Shown: positions 6,802-8,348 of the stretch, piece after piece | Position numbering within the stretch: the stretch's first letter is position 1 | Layout: each line of letters starts with the position of its first letter | DNA from: Bryobacteraceae bacterium | Lineage (GTDB): Bacteria; Acidobacteriota; Terriglobia; Bryobacterales; Bryobacteraceae | Reading direction: 5' to 3' | NCBI GenBank assembly: GCA_025350445.1 | Contig: JANXXV010000471.1 | Coordinates: forward strand, 1-8,348 | Length of the DNA: 8,348 nucleotides | Notes under the pieces: model-generated | Databases searched by the model: none | Told to the model about the DNA's origin: nothing | What the model saw: only the letters and a program-made list of their open reading frames with translations | Position numbers and translations under genes: made by a program

Positions 6802-6818
6802 GGCCGCTTCCGGCGGCC
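6802..6818. repeat. Short inverted repeat downstream of sodA
   Basis: GGCCGC (6802-6807) and GCGGCC (6813-6818) pair around TTCCG. It lies between the two terminator-like hairpins and has no T tract; its role is unknown. Confidence 0.35.
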
Positions 6819-6847
6819 AAGCCGGCTGGGTTCCTGGTCAGTTTGGC

Positions 6848-6871
6848 GCCGTTCGGAACGGCTTTTGCGCT
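6848..6871 (+). terminator. Rho-independent terminator for the gatCA-sodA run
   Basis: GCCGTT (6848-6853) and AACGGC (6857-6862) form a 6-bp stem around CGG, followed at once by TTTT, then GCGC and a second TTTT. This is the best intrinsic terminator in the window and faces the plus strand. It lies 134 nt after the sodA stop, so it may act as a backup to the nearer hairpin. On the minus strand it lacks a T tract and would not stop the converging dehydratase transcript. Confidence 0.6.
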
Positions 6872-6900
6872 TTTGAGTTCCTCTGGTCAACTTAACCTTC

Positions 6901-7280
6901 TTAGGCGAGACACTCTTGATACGCCCGATGAAGCGTCTTGTTGCTTGCCATATCCCGCGCGAAATCCCATTCCCGCCCCGCCCACTCCCCTACTGAAAAG
7001 TTCGTCTCGCTGGGTCCGTATTTAACATTCTTTTTCTCGAGACACTCGAATGTATCTTGACGAATACGTTTGTTGATAGCGCGGCATTCGGCCACCAGCG
7101 GCTTCTCTTTTAGACTGTTGGCGGCGCAAGAGACACCGGTGATCGGCAGGATTCCTCGCCGCCCAACGCCCGCATCTTCGCCAAATATTCGGGTTTGGCC
7201 AACGGGAATCCCGCGCGCACACCGGCCATACCGGGTCGGCCATCGCCCAACTTCGCGTAAGCGAAGTGAAGATACAGTTG
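6901..7280 (-). pseudogene. Remnant of a HisC-like PLP aminotransferase, frameshifted and N-terminally missing
   Basis: Two minus-strand frames together spell the second half of a fold-type I aminotransferase of the histidinol-phosphate aminotransferase kind. Frame one (about 7277 down to 7158) reads LYLHFAYAKLGDGRPGMAG, VRAGFPLAKPEYLAKMRALGG, matching the SKxYGMAGxRxGF block that follows the PLP lysine. It then loses frame near 7156-7157, and frame two continues with ILPITGVSCAANSLKEKPLV and, further on, QDTFECLEKKNVKYGPSETNF, stopping at 6901. One deleted base explains the switch. The spacing between the lysine and GMAG is about four residues too long, and the final Arg/VGT block of the family is not recognisable. 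The N-terminal half is absent, with an intact dehydratase gene ending just upstream at 7379. The assignment rests on motif recognition by eye; I am confident that it is broken, less so of the exact subfamily. Confidence 0.65.
7250..7267. repeat. Perfect 7-bp inverted repeat with GTAA loop inside the aminotransferase remnant
   Basis: ACTTCGC (7250-7256) and GCGAAGT (7261-7267) flank GTAA, a GNRA-type tetraloop if transcribed rightward. It lies where the remnant shows extra residues next to the expected PLP lysine, so it may be linked to the insertion. Confidence 0.4.
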
Positions 7281-7286
7281 GCGCGG

Positions 7287-7303
7287 TCGAGCGGATCGCT
7301 CGA
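7287..7303. repeat. Perfect 7-bp inverted repeat upstream of the remnant
   Basis: TCGAGCG (7287-7293) and CGCTCGA (7297-7303) pair around GAT. It is followed by a smaller stem, CCGCG/CGCGG, at 7306-7320. No T tract follows in either direction. The stretch 7281-7378 otherwise shows no recognisable gene. Confidence 0.35.
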
Positions 7304-7378
7304 GCCCGCGAAAGGCGCGGCTCCGCTTCGGCAATAGCCTTGATGAGAAAAAGCTAGCGCGTCTCCCCAGTGCTCGTC

Positions 7379-8348
7379 CTACCAGTTCGTATACGAGCCG
7401 TCCGGACGCCTCAACATCGGCGTCAGTTCGTAACGCTCTTTATGATCGCCGATCAGTTGGAGCTTAGATGTGTCAACCTCCACACCCAGGCCAGGCCGTT
7501 CGTTCGGCCACAACTTTCCGTTCCTCAGGTCATAGCTGCGGTTCAAATAGGGCCACGGCCGCGTACCGCCCATCACCATTTCCATCAGCGCCGGGCCGGG
7601 GAACGCGGCACAGCAGTGCACCATCGCCGCCTCTGAAATCGGCCCGGTGAAGTGCGGCACCAAACCCACGTAATGGGTCTCGCACAGCGCCGCAATTTTC
7701 TGGAACTCAGTGATGCCGCCGACGTTTGGAATGGTCGCCCGTGCGTAATCGATCAGCTGATTCTCAATCAGCTCGTTCCAATCCCACTTCGGCCCGAACT
7801 GCTCACCCACTGCGATCGGCACCTTCACCTGACGGCGCAGCGTCCTGTAGACTCCCGGATTTTCACTGCGCACAAGGTCCTCAACGAAGTACGGCCGCAG
7901 CGGTTCAATCATGTTCGCCAACGCCACGGCGTCCGGCATGTCGAGTTCGGTGTGGAAGTCGATGCACCATGCGCCATCCTTGCCAACACCTTCGCGAACC
8001 TGCCGGCACATCTCGAATACGCGTTTTACATTGTCGAAACGGTCGACCACCGGACCCTGAGTGTCGGTGGAAATACGATAGGCGCGATAGCCCGCATCGA
8101 CACAAATCTTCGCTACCTCTTTTGGAGTTCCCTTCGCCGGATAACCGGTGGAGTAGCACTCCACATAGTCGCGGGATTGGCCGCCCAGCAGTTGGTACAC
8201 CGGCACGCCCAGCGCTTTCCCTTTCAGGTCCCACAGCGCCACATCCAGCGCGCCCAGCGCATGCACCTTCTCTCGGCCCGCCGGATAGAAGTAGGCACGG
8301 AACATCGACTGCCACAGCCGGTCCGTTCGGAACGGGTCTTCGCCGATC
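7379..8348 (-). CDS. Enolase-superfamily sugar-acid dehydratase (mandelate racemase/DgoD/ManD-like), 5' end missing
   Basis: The frame is open from the right edge to the TAG at 7379-7381, about 322 codons; the start lies outside. The internal ATG at 8305 is not the start, because IGEDPFRTDRLWQSM upstream of it is normal capping-domain sequence of the family. Members abstract the proton alpha to a carboxylate using Mg2+ and mostly dehydrate sugar acids. Metal-ligand candidates are Asp in CIDFHTE, Glu in FVEDLV and Glu in AVGEQFG; the His of DFH and the His of LVPHFTG are likely acid/base residues. The C-terminal GLGVEVDTSKLQLI and final RRPDGSYTNW resemble galactonate dehydratase. However, the second-strand KxK/KxR motif reads YRIS, and the QPD of the His-Asp dyad reads RATIPNVGG, closer to mannonate-dehydratase-like enzymes. 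The exact substrate cannot be called. An aminotransferase remnant lies directly downstream. Confidence 0.88.
   Translation of the reverse strand, partial: IGEDPFRTDRLWQSMFRAYFYPAGREKVHALGALDVALWDLKGKALGVPVYQLLGGQSRDYVECYSTGYPAKGTPKEVAKICVDAGYRAYRISTDTQGPVVDRFDNVKRVFEMCRQVREGVGKDGAWCIDFHTELDMPDAVALANMIEPLRPYFVEDLVRSENPGVYRTLRRQVKVPIAVGEQFGPKWDWNELIENQLIDYARATIPNVGGITEFQKIAALCETHYVGLVPHFTGPISEAAMVHCCAAFPGPALMEMVMGGTRPWPYLNRSYDLRNGKLWPNERPGLGVEVDTSKLQLIGDHKERYELTPMLRRPDGSYTNW

Larger units (their letters stand above)
6774..6890 (-). other. Doubtful small basic ORF (38 codons, TTG start)
   Basis: Read on the minus strand from a TTG at 6890, this frame encodes 38 residues with 15 Arg/Lys and blocks such as KRKSRSERR and LGRRKRP. 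AAGG sits upstream of the TTG at a usable spacing. It overlaps two GC-rich hairpins, one of them the plus-strand terminator, so its composition may simply reflect the hairpins. I do not recognise a family. It is given as a candidate only. Confidence 0.12.

Noticed and set aside
6831..6893. Imperfect direct repeat TTCCTGGTCA / TTCCTCTGGTCAA
   Set aside because: Too short and imperfect to separate from chance.
6849..8335. 13-nt palindrome CCGTTCGGAACGG present at 6849-6861 and again at 8323-8335
   Set aside because: Two copies of a 13-mer in 8.3 kb of GC-rich DNA are close to chance; one is a terminator stem and the other lies in coding sequence.

Overview
This window looks like ordinary chromosome from a GC-rich, Gram-negative-type bacterium. 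My best guess is an acidobacterium of the Solibacter/Bryobacter kind. That is an inference from the protein flavour and gene mix (an exosortase-era style EPS trio, a standalone EVE protein, an enolase-superfamily sugar-acid dehydratase), not from any marker gene or rRNA. There is no phage, insertion sequence, CRISPR array, tRNA or rRNA.

Left arm, minus strand (2652 down to 1): three consecutive exopolysaccharide genes. They are a short Wza-like outer-membrane export protein, a GumC/Wzz-like chain-length protein with an unusual third membrane segment, and the first 84 codons of a stand-alone BY-type tyrosine kinase that runs off the left edge. The intergenic region before the first gene carries a sigma-54-like -24/-12 element on the minus strand. 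It abuts a sigma-70-like promoter that fires the other way into an EVE-domain gene (2794-3204, GTG start).

Centre: maf (nucleotide pyrophosphatase) on the minus strand converges on the EVE gene and diverges from a plus-strand run: DUF721/dciA-like, gatC (TTG start, overlapping the previous stop), gatA and sodA. The first three look translationally and transcriptionally linked. sodA follows 22 nt after gatA and has its own TATAAT hexamer only 9 nt before the ATG, so it may also be made from a leaderless message. Two hairpins downstream of sodA can end the transcript; the second has a T tract.

Right arm: 6715-7378 has no intact gene. It holds the terminators, a dubious small basic ORF, several short inverted repeats and, on the minus strand, a frameshifted, N-terminally missing remnant of a HisC-like PLP aminotransferase (about 7280 to 6901). 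It lies directly downstream of a minus-strand enolase-superfamily (mandelate racemase/sugar-acid dehydratase) gene, which is cut at its 5' end by the right edge.

I do not see a clearly new multi-gene system. The items most worth checking are the sigma-54/sigma-70 divergent promoter pair at 2724-2770, the possible leaderless sodA message, the atypical active site of the dehydratase, and the aminotransferase remnant.
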